A stretch of 64,000 nt of DNA, taken from Stenotrophomonas maltophilia (GTDB lineage Bacteria; Pseudomonadota; Gammaproteobacteria; Xanthomonadales; Xanthomonadaceae). Location of the stretch: contig NZ_NIVS01000001.1 of assembly GCF_002205165.1 (NCBI RefSeq), positions 18,863 to 82,862 on the forward strand, given 5' to 3'. Positions 37,047-48,362 of the stretch are shown piece by piece. Numbering within the stretch: position 1 is the stretch's first letter; the number at the start of each line of letters is the position of its first letter. The notes beneath the pieces are model-generated. The model saw only the letters and a list, made by a program, of their open reading frames with translations. It ran no database searches and had not been told where the DNA came from. Both the position numbers and the translations under genes were made by a program.

Positions 37047-37933
37047 CGATCCTGCTGCTGGGTGCCAACGGTCAGCTCGGGCAGGAGCTGCGACGTGCGC
37101 TGGCCCCGCTGGGCAGCATGGTGGCGACTACCCGCAGCGGCGTGCTGCCGGACGGCAGCGCGTGCGAGGTGGCCGACTTCGATCAGCCTGGCTCGCTGGC
37201 CGCACTGCTGGACCGTGTGCAGCCGACGGTGGTGGTCAATGCGGCCGCGTATACCGCGGTCGACCGCGCCGAGGAGGACCGCGATGCCGCCTTCCGTGCC
37301 AACGCGGAGGCACCGGGCGTGCTGGCCCGCTGGTGCGCGCAGGCCGGCGTCCCGCTGGTGCATTACTCCACCGACTACGTCTTCGACGGGCAGGGCAAGC
37401 GCCCTTACCGGGAAGACGATGCGACCGCCCCGCTGGGCGTGTACGGCGCCAGCAAACTGGCCGGTGAGGAGGCCATCCGTGCGGCCGGTGGACGCCACTT
37501 GATCTTCCGCACGGCGTGGGTGTATGCCTCGCATAGCGCCAATTTCCTGCGCACCATGCTGCGGGTGGGGGCTGATCGTGATGTGCTGCGCGTAGTCGCC
37601 GACCAGGTGGGCACGCCGACGCCGGCGGCGTTGATTGCCAACGTGACCGCACAAGCGCTGCAGCACGACGGCGCGCTGTCGGGTACTTGGCATCTGACGG
37701 CTGCCGGTGAGACCAGCTGGCACGGTTTTGCCGAGGCCATCTTCACTGAGGCCGTCGCCGCCGGTGTGCTGACACGCGCGCCGACCGTTGAGGCGATCAC
37801 CACCGCTGAGTATCCGACCCCGGCCAAGCGCCCCGCGTATTCGCACCTGGATGTAACGAAGCTCGAAAATGACTTCGGCGTCGTCCTGCCAGGCTGGCAG
37901 GAAGGCCTGAAGCAGGTCATGGCGGAGTATTGA
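37043..37933 (+). CDS. rmlD: dTDP-4-dehydrorhamnose reductase
   Basis: Last step of dTDP-L-rhamnose synthesis, NAD(P)H-dependent. A 296-residue reduced-size SDR: LLLGANGQLGQELR, NAAAYTAVDRAEED, HYSTDYVFDG, YGASKLAGEEA (Tyr-x3-Lys). GTG start overlaps the rmlC stop. The product dTDP-L-rhamnose is the likely donor for the O-antigen glycosyltransferases of this locus. Confidence 0.96.
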   Translation: MTILLLGANGQLGQELRRALAPLGSMVATTRSGVLPDGSACEVADFDQPGSLAALLDRVQPTVVVNAAAYTAVDRAEEDRDAAFRANAEAPGVLARWCAQAGVPLVHYSTDYVFDGQGKRPYREDDATAPLGVYGASKLAGEEAIRAAGGRHLIFRTAWVYASHSANFLRTMLRVGADRDVLRVVADQVGTPTPAALIANVTAQALQHDGALSGTWHLTAAGETSWHGFAEAIFTEAVAAGVLTRAPTVEAITTAEYPTPAKRPAYSHLDVTKLENDFGVVLPGWQEGLKQVMAEY

Positions 37934-37964
37934 TCCGGAGTCGAGCTGCGGCATGCGTGACAAC

Positions 37965-37992
37965 AAAAAACCCGGCCTTGGCCGGGTTCTTT
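37965..37992. terminator. Bidirectional terminator between rmlD and xanB
   Basis: AACCCGGCC (37969-37977) pairs with GGCCGGGTT (37980-37988), with an A run on the left and TTCTTTG on the right. It ends the rml operon and convergent xanA-xanB. Confidence 0.88.
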
Positions 37993-38012
37993 GTTTATCC
38001 GCCTGCCGTCGA

Positions 38013-39416
38013 TCAGGTACGACCGTACGTATCTTCGAACCGCACGATATCGTCCTCGCCCAGATAGCTGCCGGACTGCACTTCGATCAGTTCCAGCGGC
38101 AGCTTGCCCGGGTTCTTCAGGCGATGGGTCACGCCCAGCGGGATGTAGGTGCTCTGGTTCTCGGTGAGCAGCAGCACTTCTTCGCCCCGCGTGACCTCGG
38201 CCGTACCGCTGACCACGATCCAGTGCTCGGCGCGGTGGTGGTGCATCTGCAGGCTCAGCGTTGCACCCGGCTTGACGGTGATGCGCTTGACCTGGAAGCG
38301 GGCGCCATTGTCGATCGAATCGTAGGCGCCCCACGGGCGGTACACCTTGCGGTGCCAGGTCGCTTCGGGACGGCCATCGGCCTTGATCCGCGCCACCACC
38401 TGCTTGATCTCCTGCATCCGGTCGCTCTTGCCGACCATCACCGCATCGTCGGTTTCCACCACGATCACGTCATCCAGGCCGACCAGGGCGATCAGGCGCT
38501 CGCCGTAGGCGAAGGTATTTCGGCAGTCGATCGCGATCACATCGCCGTGGTGCGCGTTGCCATCCCCATCCTGTTCGGACACGTCACGCAGCGCGGTCCA
38601 CGAACCCACGTCGTTCCAGCCGGCATCCAGCGGCACGACCACGGCGTCGGCGGTCTTTTCCATCACCGCGTAATCGATGGAGTCCGACGGCACGGCGGCG
38701 AAGGCGTCTTTGTCCAGACGGGTGAAATCGCTGTCGCGGCGCGCCTGCTGCCAGGCGGTGCGGCTGCCGGCGAGCATGGCGGGATGGAACTTCTCCAGCT
38801 CGGCCAGGAAGCGCGAGGCCTTGAACAGGAACATCCCGCTGTTCCAGAAGTACTCGCCCGATTGCACGTAAGCACTCGCGGTCTCCGCATCCGGCTTCTC
38901 GACAAACCGATCCACCGCACGGACATCACCACCCGAAGCCGCCTTGATGTAGCCGTAGCCGGTTTCCGGGCCGGTCGGCACGATACCAAACGTCACCAGT
39001 TTGCCGGACTCCGCCGCCGGCACCGCACGCAGTACCGCGGCACGGAATGCGTTCTCGTCGGCGATCACATGGTCCGAGGGCAGCACCAGCAGCAGCGCGT
39101 CATCGCCATCCCGGGTCGCTTCCAATGCGGCCACTGCGATCGCCGGTGCGGTGTTGCGGCCGACCGGCTCGAGCAGGATCGCCTGCGGCTCCACGCCGAG
39201 CTGCTGCAGCTGCTCGGCAGCTACGAAGCGGTGTTCCTCGTTGGCGACGATCAGAGGCGCGCGGCCGGCAATTGGCGCCACGCGCTGCCACGTGGCCTGC
39301 AGCATCGTCTGTTCACCGGCCAGGGCCAGGAACTGCTTTGGGTAGGACTCGCGCGACAGCGGCCACAGGCGGGTGCCGGAGCCACCGGAGAGGATGACGG
39401 GAAGAAGATTCTGCAT
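38013..39416 (-). CDS. xanB: Mannose-1-phosphate guanylyltransferase / mannose-6-phosphate isomerase
   Basis: A bifunctional enzyme (467 residues) producing mannose-6-phosphate and GDP-mannose. The N-terminal pyrophosphorylase domain has [29 protein letters not shown] and FVEKPD. The C-terminal type II isomerase cupin has [28 protein letters not shown] and [17 protein letters not shown] 39416 matches the family start; a 31-codon upstream extension is rejected. It lies 16 bases after xanA in a two-gene operon convergent with rmlBACD. In Stenotrophomonas, rml and xanB genes are linked to LPS and exopolysaccharide. Confidence 0.95.
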   Translation of the reverse strand: MQNLLPVILSGGSGTRLWPLSRESYPKQFLALAGEQTMLQATWQRVAPIAGRAPLIVANEEHRFVAAEQLQQLGVEPQAILLEPVGRNTAPAIAVAALEATRDGDDALLLVLPSDHVIADENAFRAAVLRAVPAAESGKLVTFGIVPTGPETGYGYIKAASGGDVRAVDRFVEKPDAETASAYVQSGEYFWNSGMFLFKASRFLAELEKFHPAMLAGSRTAWQQARRDSDFTRLDKDAFAAVPSDSIDYAVMEKTADAVVVPLDAGWNDVGSWTALRDVSEQDGDGNAHHGDVIAIDCRNTFAYGERLIALVGLDDVIVVETDDAVMVGKSDRMQEIKQVVARIKADGRPEATWHRKVYRPWGAYDSIDNGARFQVKRITVKPGATLSLQMHHHRAEHWIVVSGTAEVTRGEEVLLLTENQSTYIPLGVTHRLKNPGKLPLELIEVQSGSYLGEDDIVRFEDTYGRT

Positions 39417-39432
39417 GGTGGGGGTACTCGCC

Positions 39433-40782
39433 TCAGGCGTCCTTGAGCAACTGCGAAATTTCATCGGTGCGCGCGCGCAGCAGTGCTGCGTCGCCGCGGG
39501 TTTCAACATTCAGGCGCAGCAGCGGCTCGGTGTTGGAGCTGCGCAGGTTGAAGCGCCAGTCGCCGAAATCGGCGCTGATGCCATCGGTGTGGTCCAGCGA
39601 CGGTGCCTGCGCAGCGTAATGCTCCATCACGCGGGCAACGGAACGCTTGGCGTCGGCCACCTTGAAGTTGATCTCCCCGCTGCACGGGAACTTCTGCATG
39701 CGCGCTTCGACCAGATCGGCCAGCGAGCGGCCGGATTCGGAGACCAGCGCGGCGATCAACAGCCACGGGATCATGCCGGAATCGGCGTAGGCGAACTCGC
39801 GGAAATAATGGTGCGCACTCATCTCGCCGCCGTAAACGGCATTTTCCGAGCGCATCTTTTCCTTGATGAAGGCGTGGCCGCTCTTGCACAGCACCGGCTG
39901 GCCACCGGCTTCCTCCACCATTTCCACGGTGTTCCAGGTCAGACGCGGGTCGTGAACGATCTTGCCGCCGGGCTGGCGTGCCAGGATCGCCTGGGCGAGC
40001 AGACCGACCAGGTAATAGCCTTCGATGAAGCGACCGTTGTGGTCGAAGAAGAAGCAGCGGTCGAAATCGCCATCCCAGGCGATGCCGAAGTCCGCGCCAT
40101 GCTCGCGCACGGCCTGCGCGGTGAGCTCGCGGTTTTCCGGCAGCAACGGATTGGGGATGCCGTTGGGGAAGCTGCCATCGGGCTCGTGGCAGATGCGGAT
40201 GAACTCCAATGGCAGATGCGGGGCGAGCAGATCGACGATCGTGCCGGCGCCACCGTTGCCGGCATTGACCACGAGCTTCAGCGGCTTGAGCGCCTTGGGT
40301 TCGATGTAGCTCAGCAGATGCGCGATGTAGGCGCTCTTGTCCGGATGCGACTGCAGGCCGGCGCTCGGCGCGGCGGCGGGCGCCTGGTCGGCCTCGACCG
40401 CATCGGAGATCGCGAACAGGCCGGTATCGGAGCTGATCGGGCGCGCCTGCTCCTTGACCAGCTTCATCCCGTTGTAATCCATCGGATTATGGCTGGCGGT
40501 GACCATCACGCCACCGGCCGCCTTCAGATGATCCACCTGGAAATAGACTTCCTCGGTGCCGCACAGGCCGATATCCAGCACCTCACGACCGGCGCCACGC
40601 AGGCCGGCGGCCAGGGCATCCTGCAGGGCCCCGCTGGTCAGGCGGACATCGTGGCCGACGACCACCGTGCCGGGCGACAGCTGCGCTGCCAGCGCCACAC
40701 CGATGCGGCGGGCCAGATCTTCGTTCAGTTCATCCGGGACCCGGCCGCGGATGTCGTACGCCTTGAAAGCGGGGAGCGTCAT
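39433..40782 (-). CDS. xanA: Phosphomannomutase / phosphoglucomutase
   Basis: Interconverts hexose 6- and 1-phosphates for GDP-mannose, dTDP-rhamnose and UDP-glucose routes. 449 residues with the four landmarks: phosphoserine loop [12 protein letters not shown] (about residue 97), metal site [10 protein letters not shown], sugar loop [10 protein letters not shown] and phosphate-binding [12 protein letters not shown]. AlgC/XanA length. The Stenotrophomonas maltophilia orthologue is known as spgM. First gene of the xanA-xanB operon. Its supply of glucose-1-phosphate also feeds RmlA. Confidence 0.95.
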   Translation of the reverse strand: MTLPAFKAYDIRGRVPDELNEDLARRIGVALAAQLSPGTVVVGHDVRLTSGALQDALAAGLRGAGREVLDIGLCGTEEVYFQVDHLKAAGGVMVTASHNPMDYNGMKLVKEQARPISSDTGLFAISDAVEADQAPAAAPSAGLQSHPDKSAYIAHLLSYIEPKALKPLKLVVNAGNGGAGTIVDLLAPHLPLEFIRICHEPDGSFPNGIPNPLLPENRELTAQAVREHGADFGIAWDGDFDRCFFFDHNGRFIEGYYLVGLLAQAILARQPGGKIVHDPRLTWNTVEMVEEAGGQPVLCKSGHAFIKEKMRSENAVYGGEMSAHHYFREFAYADSGMIPWLLIAALVSESGRSLADLVEARMQKFPCSGEINFKVADAKRSVARVMEHYAAQAPSLDHTDGISADFGDWRFNLRSSNTEPLLRLNVETRGDAALLRARTDEISQLLKDA

Positions 40783-40942
40783 CTTTTCAGTCCTTCTGAC
40801 AGTCAGCGCAGTAGTTTAGCCGCTGCCGTGTATGGGAATCGTTTTCACCGGGTCGGGTCGGGGCAACGCAGGACCCCGGGGCCGGGGAAAGGCTCGGGCA
40901 ATGGCTACAATGGCCGCTTCCATCAACGAGGTGAGGGCGTAG

Positions 40943-41677
40943 ATGAGCAAGTCCCCAGACAACGCCGGGCGACGTGGCAAGCAGTACGCCAGTGCGGCCG
41001 AGGCGCTGCAAGGTGCAATCGCCGACGGTCAGACCCTGGCGGTCGGCGGGTTCGGCCTGTGCGGTATTCCCGAGGCCCTGATCGCCGCGCTGCGCGATAC
41101 CGGCGCCAAGGATCTGACCGTGATCTCCAATAATGCGGGCGTGGATGGCTTCGGCCTCGGCCAGCTGCTGGCGACCCGCCAGATCCGGAAAATGATCTCG
41201 TCCTACGTGGGCGAGAACAAAGAGTTCGAGCGCCAGTACCTGGCCGGTGAGCTGGAGCTGGAGTTCAATCCGCAGGGCACCCTGGCCGAGCGGCTGCGCG
41301 CCGGTGGCGCTGGCATTCCGGCCTTCTTCACCGCGACCGGTTACGGCACGGTGGTGGCCGAAGGCAAGGAAACCCGCGAGTTCAATGGCAAGCACTACGT
41401 GATGGAGACCGCGCTGCGGGCCGACGTCGCGCTGGTCAAAGCCTGGAAGGCCGACGAGGCCGGCAACCTGGTGTTCCGCAAGACCGCGCGCAACTTCAAC
41501 CCGGCCTGCGCGATGGCCGGCACGCTGTGCATCGTGGAAGTGGAGGAGGTGGTGCCGGTAGGCAGCATCGACCCGGACCAGGTGCACCTGCCGGGCATCT
41601 ACGTGCACCGCATCGTGCACAACCCGCACCCCGAAAAGCGTATCGAACAGCGTACCGTGCGCCAGGAGGCGAACTGA
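40943..41677 (+). CDS. lpsI: 3-oxoacid CoA-transferase subunit A
   Basis: Alpha subunit of a succinyl-CoA:3-ketoacid CoA transferase. 244 residues with [16 protein letters not shown], the glycine-rich CoA-transferase family I signature, and [14 protein letters not shown]. The name lpsI comes from its Xanthomonas LPS-locus position; the chemistry is acetoacetate activation. It would fit the acetoacetate released by the FAH/maiA pathway in the same window. One base separates its stop from the beta-subunit ATG. Confidence 0.93.
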   Translation: MSKSPDNAGRRGKQYASAAEALQGAIADGQTLAVGGFGLCGIPEALIAALRDTGAKDLTVISNNAGVDGFGLGQLLATRQIRKMISSYVGENKEFERQYLAGELELEFNPQGTLAERLRAGGAGIPAFFTATGYGTVVAEGKETREFNGKHYVMETALRADVALVKAWKADEAGNLVFRKTARNFNPACAMAGTLCIVEVEEVVPVGSIDPDQVHLPGIYVHRIVHNPHPEKRIEQRTVRQEAN

Positions 41678-41678
41678 G

Positions 41679-42297
<619 letters not shown>

Positions 42298-42308
<11 letters not shown>

Positions 42309-45126
42309 CCGGTCCGGCGACGCCGGCCGCGACTCTGCCGCGGCCGGTGAAGCTGTCGTCCGTGGCGAGCGTTTCCAGCCAGGGGCCTGCCGACCAATGG
42401 CCGTCGGCCAGGCACTGAAGCGGCAGCAGCACGCCCTCGGGGTCTACGCCCAGGTGTTGCACATCGTCTCCCAATGCCGCGCAGGCGTCGGCGATGAAGG
42501 TCAACGCGCCTTGGTGGACCTGGGCAAGCGTGGCCTGGCCTGCGGGGGATAGGTCGGGCGGCGCGAACATCGGCTCGCGTCCGTTGCCGGTGTCGCGGAA
42601 GCCGCAGAACTGCCCGGACGGTGCTGCCAGCAGCGCTTCAAGCAGCAGGTCATGCGCAAGCACCGGCGAGGCGTGCTCCGGTGCCGTACGTCCGTCGTGG
42701 TACCGCGCCGCGGCCCAGCCATGTCCTTCCACCTTCCGGGCCGTGGCACGCAATGCGAAATATGCACCGCCCAAGGGGCGTTCAACGACGCTCGACAGAT
42801 AGGTCTGGATGGTGCCGGCATAGCCAATATCCGCGACCAGGGCCGCACCGTCTCCCACGGTCTCGCGCCAATAGCCCAGGTAGGCGTCGCGTTCGCGCGC
42901 CGAGATGGCCAGCAGAGCGGGCACTGTCGGTGCCAGGAGCGCAATGGCCTGCTCCAGCATCTCAGGAAGATAGACGTCGCGGTCGGCGGCGGCACCCAGC
43001 TGATCACGCACTGCCGCAGCTGCCTCGTCACCCAGGCGCGAGGCGACAAGCTGCACTAGCGGGCCGCTGTACGTGCCATGCAGCAGCCGCTCGAGATCGG
43101 TGGCCGCGCACAGGCTGGCCATGCCTGCGGCGCGTCGGGACACCAGCAGGTATGACGCCGTCAACGTCTGCAGCGCCGGGGCGCTGTCGGCCAGTACGTT
43201 CCACCCCTGCTGCAGCAGGTATCCCTCGCGGCTGAGGAACAGCACGGTGCTGATTTCGCGCTGTTTGGCGAGGTTCGCCAGCCAGACCAGGTAATCCAGC
43301 ACGATGGGCCCCAGCACGGTGTATCCGGCACCGTAGGCATCCAGCGTCGGGCGGGGCGCGAGCCGGGCGGGGCTGCGATCGCCCAGGGCAGCGAAATGGT
43401 TGGCGACCAGGCCACGCCACAGTTGTTCCGGCCACGGTGCCTTGGACCCGGCCGCATGTCGAAGCGGGCGCAGGGCCGGCACCATGTCCAGCAACGCCGA
43501 GGGGCGCACGATGTGGACGGGAGAGATGAGGCCGCACAACTGGGGAATCTGCACGTCGGCGTGTTCGTTGTCGCCCAGGTGCAGCCAGCGCGACACCGGA
43601 ATGCCTTCCCGCCGGGAGATCGCTGCCCAGGTAGCGGAATCATCTTTGCGCATCGCCGTTTCGCACGACACCCACCATTCCCGGGTGAGCGCCACCACGG
43701 CGGGCGGCAGCACCCGCGTGAGCAAGGCCGGCGGCAGGTACATGTCCGAGAGCGCCACCAGGCGCTTGCCCTGCTGTGCCTGCAGGGCGGCCAACACACC
43801 TTCGCGCGGGCGCAGCAGGCACTGCTCGGTGGTGAGTTCCAGTTCCAGCAGCGCTTGAGGATCCACGCTGGAATCCAAAGCGGCCACCTGCAAATAGATC
43901 TCGGCGAGCGTTGGATCGCGCCCGGTTGAAAGGCGCGCCCGCTGCTCGGCGAGGTCGCGCATCGCCGAGAAATTGTCGATGCCGAACCGAGCCCTGGCCT
44001 TGAAGGACAGATAGTCGCGTGCGGCGTAAGGGGACAGGAACGGGCGGGTCACCAGCGTATCGAAAACATCCGTTGTGACCAGGTCGGCATCCAGCGCGGA
44101 GAGCTGGATGCGGGTGGCAACCGGTGTGGCGAACGCCGCCGCCCAGTTGCGCTGCCCTTCGCTGATCAGGTGCGGTGTGTCACCCGGGGCAAGCACGCCG
44201 ACGAGCAGGCCCTGGTGGCGCGTAATGGTGGCCAGCAGGCGCTCCACCGCGTGCTGCAGGGTGCCATCCACCTGTCCGGCTTCGGTCGGGAAATCGCTTG
44301 TAGCCAGATTCAAGGCGAAGAGCGGGCGCAGCGCGTCGACCCGCGCCCAGAACATGGAGCCAGCCGGATAATCAATGTAAGCGTTGCGATCTATCTCCAT
44401 GCCCAGCTGTGACGCCAATGCTTCGCAGACCTCGGCGTTGCTCAGCCAGGTGTGTGCCCACGGTGGAAGGCTCTCATAGGTTTCCGGGTAGACCATGCCA
44501 AGCCGGGGCTCGGCGGCGAACATGCCCAGAATCCATGCGACCCGGGTTTCACTTCCCAGCAGCGATCGCAGCAGATAGCGCCGCCACTGCTCCTGCTCGC
44601 TGCCCGTGTACAGCGACTTTTTCGTGTGGATATGGCCAACGATGTCCAGGGCAATGATCTCGTCGCGGAACGTGACCAGCAGCGGCGCGATGTCGCGGCC
44701 CCGATTGGGCACGACCCGCACGTGCAGTGCAGAAAGGTGCGGAAGCGTTGCAAAGCGTTGTTCGGCCTGGGCTTTGGCGGTGTCATCCATCACCGACACA
44801 AGCAACTCGAACGGCACCGGTATGTGCGCCAGCAGCCCGGCGAATTCTTCGATCAGATCCGGGTAGTACACATGTGCCATCAGCCCGACGCGCTGCTGGA
44901 ACCGGGCGAGTGGCAGCGGCGCAGGGAACGGATGCTCCACCGGCTGCGCAACGTGGATGCGTGATGCGCTGGCCTGCTTGAGCCGACTGACGAGCCCACG
45001 AACGCCCATCGCAGAGGCGACCTTGAAGGCGCGCCGAAGGACCGACCACAGCCCGGACCACCCACCGCCATGCCGGGAAACCGCCTGGCGGGCAGCGTGC
45101 AGCGCACGGGTCACGGCCGAGGTCAT
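42298..45126 (-). CDS. Large RgpF-like / HAD-like surface polysaccharide protein
   Basis: 942 residues in three parts. Residues about 70-340 resemble rhamnan synthesis protein F ([66 protein letters not shown]). Residues about 350-535 form a HAD-like domain with [12 protein letters not shown] (nucleophile Asp), ALSDMYLPP and [12 protein letters not shown]. Residues about 600-942 are a conserved-looking domain of unknown role ([29 protein letters not shown]). The protein is cytoplasmic, without signal peptide. It probably acts in rhamnose-containing polysaccharide synthesis or modification. ATG 45126 is a compromise: the frame stays open upstream but turns into Arg/Pro-rich nonsense. It sits beside the LPS supply genes. 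Confidence 0.75.
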
Positions 45127-45374
45127 CGCGTGGCGTCCAGGGCGCACGCAGTCAACGGCGCCGATGCACCGAGGCGGCGCGCGCCGTGCACGGTCCCGCT
45201 GGCCGCCGGCGCGGTGTGTGAAGCGCTGAAGCGGAGTAGGGCCATGGGGTGCTCTTTCAACGATGCCGGTCCGGCAGGAGAACATTTTCGATCTTTGATG
45301 GACAGGGGGCAAATCCGCAGGATCCTGCTCTGGACGGGATACGCACTCCCGAGAAGGAGTGCTAGCGTTCACCC

Positions 45375-45965
45375 ATGGATCTCCACCTCCCCGACGCCCA
45401 GGTGCACTGGCACCGCCATTGGCTCTCCCGCGACGCCGCCGACACCCTCCAGCGCACGCTCCGCGACGATGTCCCATGGGAAGTGCACAAGATCCGCATC
45501 TTCGGCCGCCAGGTCGATTCCCCGCGGCTGAGCTGCTGGATGGGCGACCCGGCCGCGCGCTACCGCTATTCCGGCACCGCGTTCGTGCCCGAGCCCTGGC
45601 ACCCGGCGCTGCTGCCGCTGCGCGATCAGCTGGCAACCTTCTGCGGCCACGCGTTCAACAGCGTGCTGCTCAATCGCTACCGCGATGGTGATGACGGGAT
45701 GGGCTGGCACAGCGACAACGAACCCGAACTGGGGCCGGCGCCCGTGATCGCGTCAGTGAGCCTGGGCGCGGCGCGGCGGTTTCTGCTGCGCCGCCGGGAC
45801 GACCATGCCAAAAAGGCCGAGGTGTTGCTGGACCATGGCGATCTGCTGGTGATGGGCGGGCAGACCCAGCGCCATTACCAGCATTCCCTGCCCAAAAGCG
45901 CGCGACCGCTGGCCGAGCGCCTCAATCTGACCTTCCGCTGGATTACCGCACCCGGGTCGGCGTGA
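45375..45965 (+). CDS. AlkB-like 2-oxoglutarate/Fe(II) dioxygenase
   Basis: Oxidative demethylase of alkylated nucleic-acid bases. 196 residues of the short AlkB/ALKBH2-like form: PRLSCWMGD, substrate loop YRYSG, iron ligands in GWHSDNEPELG (HxD) and RHYQHSLPK (His), and the 2-oxoglutarate Arg pair in RLNLTFRW. ATG 45375 lies close to a divergent promoter region. Its 3' end overlaps the convergent lipoprotein gene by 23 bases. Whether it repairs DNA or RNA is not visible. Confidence 0.92.
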   Translation: MDLHLPDAQVHWHRHWLSRDAADTLQRTLRDDVPWEVHKIRIFGRQVDSPRLSCWMGDPAARYRYSGTAFVPEPWHPALLPLRDQLATFCGHAFNSVLLNRYRDGDDGMGWHSDNEPELGPAPVIASVSLGAARRFLLRRRDDHAKKAEVLLDHGDLLVMGGQTQRHYQHSLPKSARPLAERLNLTFRWITAPGSA

Positions 45966-46602
45966 CCGCAGCGCGGGCGTGATCCTGCTCGCCGGTGACC
46001 AGCGTCCAGCCCACCACGTTTGTGGTCAGCGTCTGCAGCCCCTGTTCCAGCGCGGCGGTGACCTGGGCGACGTCGGTGCTGCCGACCGGGTTTTCCTGGC
46101 GGAAGGTGCGATCGGCGACGACGCGCTGGTCGATCACGTGGATCAGCTTGGCGTTGACTTCGATCAGCGCGGTCGGCGTGGCCTGGCCGCGGTAGTCAGC
46201 TTCGAAGCGGCGCACGTCCATCGCCAGCTTGTAGTCGGCACGGATGCCGGTGGTGACGCGGGCGACGCCGTTGATGCGGCCGGAATCCTCGAAGCCGCGC
46301 ACCAGCGCGTCGTCGAGCATGTCGGTGGCCGGCTGGGCCCAGCTCACGCCCTTGTAGACCTCCAGTTCGGAGGGGGTCGGGCGTACGTTGATGCGCGGGC
46401 TGTCGACCACGCGCGCGGCGCTGGGCTTGACCAGCACCAGCTGCCAGTCGACGGTCGGCCAGCTGGGGTCGGCCTGGATGCGCACCACGGGCGAATAGAT
46501 GGTCACTGCGCTGCGCTCGTTGCTGCCCAGCAGCGAGCAGCCGCCAAGCGCGGCGATCAGGGCGATCGGCAGCAGGGGCCGGAAGAAGGTCGGGCGGCTC
46601 AT
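45943..46602 (-). CDS. PqiC-type ABC transport auxiliary lipoprotein
   Basis: A 219-residue lipoprotein with signal peptide and lipobox (LIAALGGC, Cys at about residue 22). The rest is an alpha/beta domain (YSPVVRIQADPSWP, SPRINVRPTPSELEVYKGVSWA, RADYKLAMDVRRFEADY, FRQENPVGSTDVAQVTAALEQ) typical of the ABC-type auxiliary lipoprotein family that includes PqiC. It would link the Mce ring to the outer membrane. Last gene of the Mce operon; its ATG overlaps the MlaD-like stop. Confidence 0.88.
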   Translation of the reverse strand: MSRPTFFRPLLPIALIAALGGCSLLGSNERSAVTIYSPVVRIQADPSWPTVDWQLVLVKPSAARVVDSPRINVRPTPSELEVYKGVSWAQPATDMLDDALVRGFEDSGRINGVARVTTGIRADYKLAMDVRRFEADYRGQATPTALIEVNAKLIHVIDQRVVADRTFRQENPVGSTDVAQVTAALEQGLQTLTTNVVGWTLVTGEQDHARAAVTPTRVR

Positions 46603-47525
46603 TTGGGTTCGAACTCCTTGGGTGCGTCGCGGCCGAGCAGATAGCGTGCCGGGTTGTTGTCCAGGCGGTCGCTGACCCGGCGCAGGTCGCGGATCAGGCC
46701 GCGCAGCTCGGTCAGGGTCGGGCCGAGCTGGGCCAGGCCATCGTTGGCGAAGCTGTTGATCGCGGCGCGGTTCTCGCCAAGGATCGAGTCGGCATTGCCG
46801 GCGGCCGAATCCAGCTTGCTCAGCGTGGTCTCCAGCTTGTCCAGGATCGGCGGCAGCTGCTGCACCAGGTTCTTGTCCAGCCGCTGGATAGTGCCGTTGG
46901 TGCTCTTGAGGGTGACATCCAGGCTGCGGGCGGCATCACGCGCGCTGAGCAGCAGCGCCTGGGTGACCTGGTCACGGTCGGCCAGGCCGCCGCTGATGGT
47001 TTCCAGGTTGGCCAGGGTCGCGTTGATGCTGGCCACGTTGCGGTCGCTGAGCACCTGGTCCATCCGCTCGACGATGCGGTTGGCCACGTCGGTGATGTTC
47101 TGCAGCGCGGAAGGCGTGGTCGGGATGATCGGCGCCGGATCCTTGTTGACCGCGGTCAGCGCGGGCGACTGCGGCGTGCCGCCACTGAGCTGGATGATCG
47201 ACGGGCCGGTCAGGCTGGTGATCGCCAGCTTGGCGCGGGTGTCGGTCTTGACCGGCGTATTGGAGTTCAGGCGGATCCGCGCGACCACCTGGCGCGGGTC
47301 GTCCGGCACCAGGTTCAGCTCGGTGATCGAGCCGACCGCGATGCCGTTGTACTGCACCGGGCTGCCCACCGACAGGCCGGTGACGGCCTCGCGGAACACC
47401 ACGCGGTACTCGGTCCAGGTGCGGTCGGAGGAGTACTTGGCGGCCCACAGGCCGAAGGCCAGCAGCGCCAGGCCCACTATCAGGGTGAAGGCGCCGATCA
47501 GGACGTAATTGGCTTTGGTTTCCAT
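46599..47525 (-). CDS. MlaD/Mce-domain protein
   Basis: Periplasmic lipid-binding ring subunit anchored in the inner membrane. 308 residues: N-terminal transmembrane helix (VLIGAFTLIVGLALLAFGLW), a single Mce domain about 40-118 (VVFREAVTGLSVGSPVQYNGIAVGSI, ITSLTGPSIIQLSGG), then a long helical coiled region with VQQLPPILDKLETTLSKLDS. The helical tail is longer than in E. coli MlaD (183 residues), suggesting a tunnel-forming extension as in needle-type Mce proteins. Middle of the operon. Confidence 0.92.
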   Translation of the reverse strand: METKANYVLIGAFTLIVGLALLAFGLWAAKYSSDRTWTEYRVVFREAVTGLSVGSPVQYNGIAVGSITELNLVPDDPRQVVARIRLNSNTPVKTDTRAKLAITSLTGPSIIQLSGGTPQSPALTAVNKDPAPIIPTTPSALQNITDVANRIVERMDQVLSDRNVASINATLANLETISGGLADRDQVTQALLLSARDAARSLDVTLKSTNGTIQRLDKNLVQQLPPILDKLETTLSKLDSAAGNADSILGENRAAINSFANDGLAQLGPTLTELRGLIRDLRRVSDRLDNNPARYLLGRDAPKEFEPK

Positions 47526-47528
47526 GGC

Positions 47529-48359
47529 TTACTCGCTCTCGTGCTTTGCATCGCGCGCAGCACGCGCGCGCGGTCCGTGGAAGTACTCCTGGATCCACGG
47601 GTGGTCCAGTTGTTCGATCTCGTGCAGCGGGGCATTGGCGATGACCTTCTTGTCGGCCAGCACCGCCACCCGGTCACAGATCGCATACAGCGTGTCCAGA
47701 TCGTGTGTGATCAGGAAAACCGTCAGGCCCAGTGCTTCCTGCAGGGTCTTGATCAGGCGGTCGAAGGCGGCCGCGCCGATCGGGTCCAGGCCTGCGGTGG
47801 GCTCATCCAGGAACAGCAGCGGCGGGTCCAGCGCCAGCGCGCGGGCCAGGCCGGCGCGCTTGCGCATGCCGCCGGACAGCTGCGAAGGCAGCTTGTTGAT
47901 CGCATCGGCGGGCAGGCCGGCCAGCTTCACCTTGAGCAGGGCCAGCTCGTAATGCCAGCGTTCGGGCAGCTCGCCGTGATGTTCCTTCAGCGGCACCTGC
48001 ACGTTCTCGCCCACGGTCAGCGAGGAGAACAGGGCGCCATCCTGGAACAGCACGCCGGTGTTGCGCTCGATATGCAGGCGGTTGGCCGGGTCGCTGGAGC
48101 GGGCGTCGACGCCCAGCACCTCGATCTGGCCATCGTCGGGCGTACGCAGACCAAGGATGCTGCGCATCAACACCGATTTGCCGGTACCCGAGCCGCCGAC
48201 CACGCCGAGGATCTCGCCGCGGCGCACATCCAGGTCCAGCCCGTCGTGCACGACCTGCGCGCCGAACCGGTTGGTCAGCCCGCGCACACGGATCAGCAGT
48301 TCACCGTCGTCGGTGGCGGCGTCGTCGCGGTCAGCGGCCGGGGCGGTGTCGGTGATCAT
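47529..48359 (-). CDS. Mla/Mce-type ABC transporter ATPase
   Basis: ATPase driving phospholipid transport. 276 residues: LTNRFGAQVVHDGLDL, Walker A GGSGTGKSVL (about residue 55), signature QLSGGMRKRAGLARAL, Walker B LLFLDEPTAGLD, and THDLDTLY. The SGGMRKR form and CDRVAVLADKKVIA tail match MlaF. It lies 3 bases after the permease gene and 3 before MlaD. Confidence 0.93.
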   Translation of the reverse strand: MITDTAPAADRDDAATDDGELLIRVRGLTNRFGAQVVHDGLDLDVRRGEILGVVGGSGTGKSVLMRSILGLRTPDDGQIEVLGVDARSSDPANRLHIERNTGVLFQDGALFSSLTVGENVQVPLKEHHGELPERWHYELALLKVKLAGLPADAINKLPSQLSGGMRKRAGLARALALDPPLLFLDEPTAGLDPIGAAAFDRLIKTLQEALGLTVFLITHDLDTLYAICDRVAVLADKKVIANAPLHEIEQLDHPWIQEYFHGPRARAARDAKHESE

Positions 48360-48362
48360 CGG

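Noticed and set aside
45127..45636. N-terminal extension of the RgpF-HAD protein by about 170 residues
   Set aside because: The extension is Arg/Pro/Ser-rich, overlaps the start of the AlkB gene on the other strand and has no resemblance to the family.
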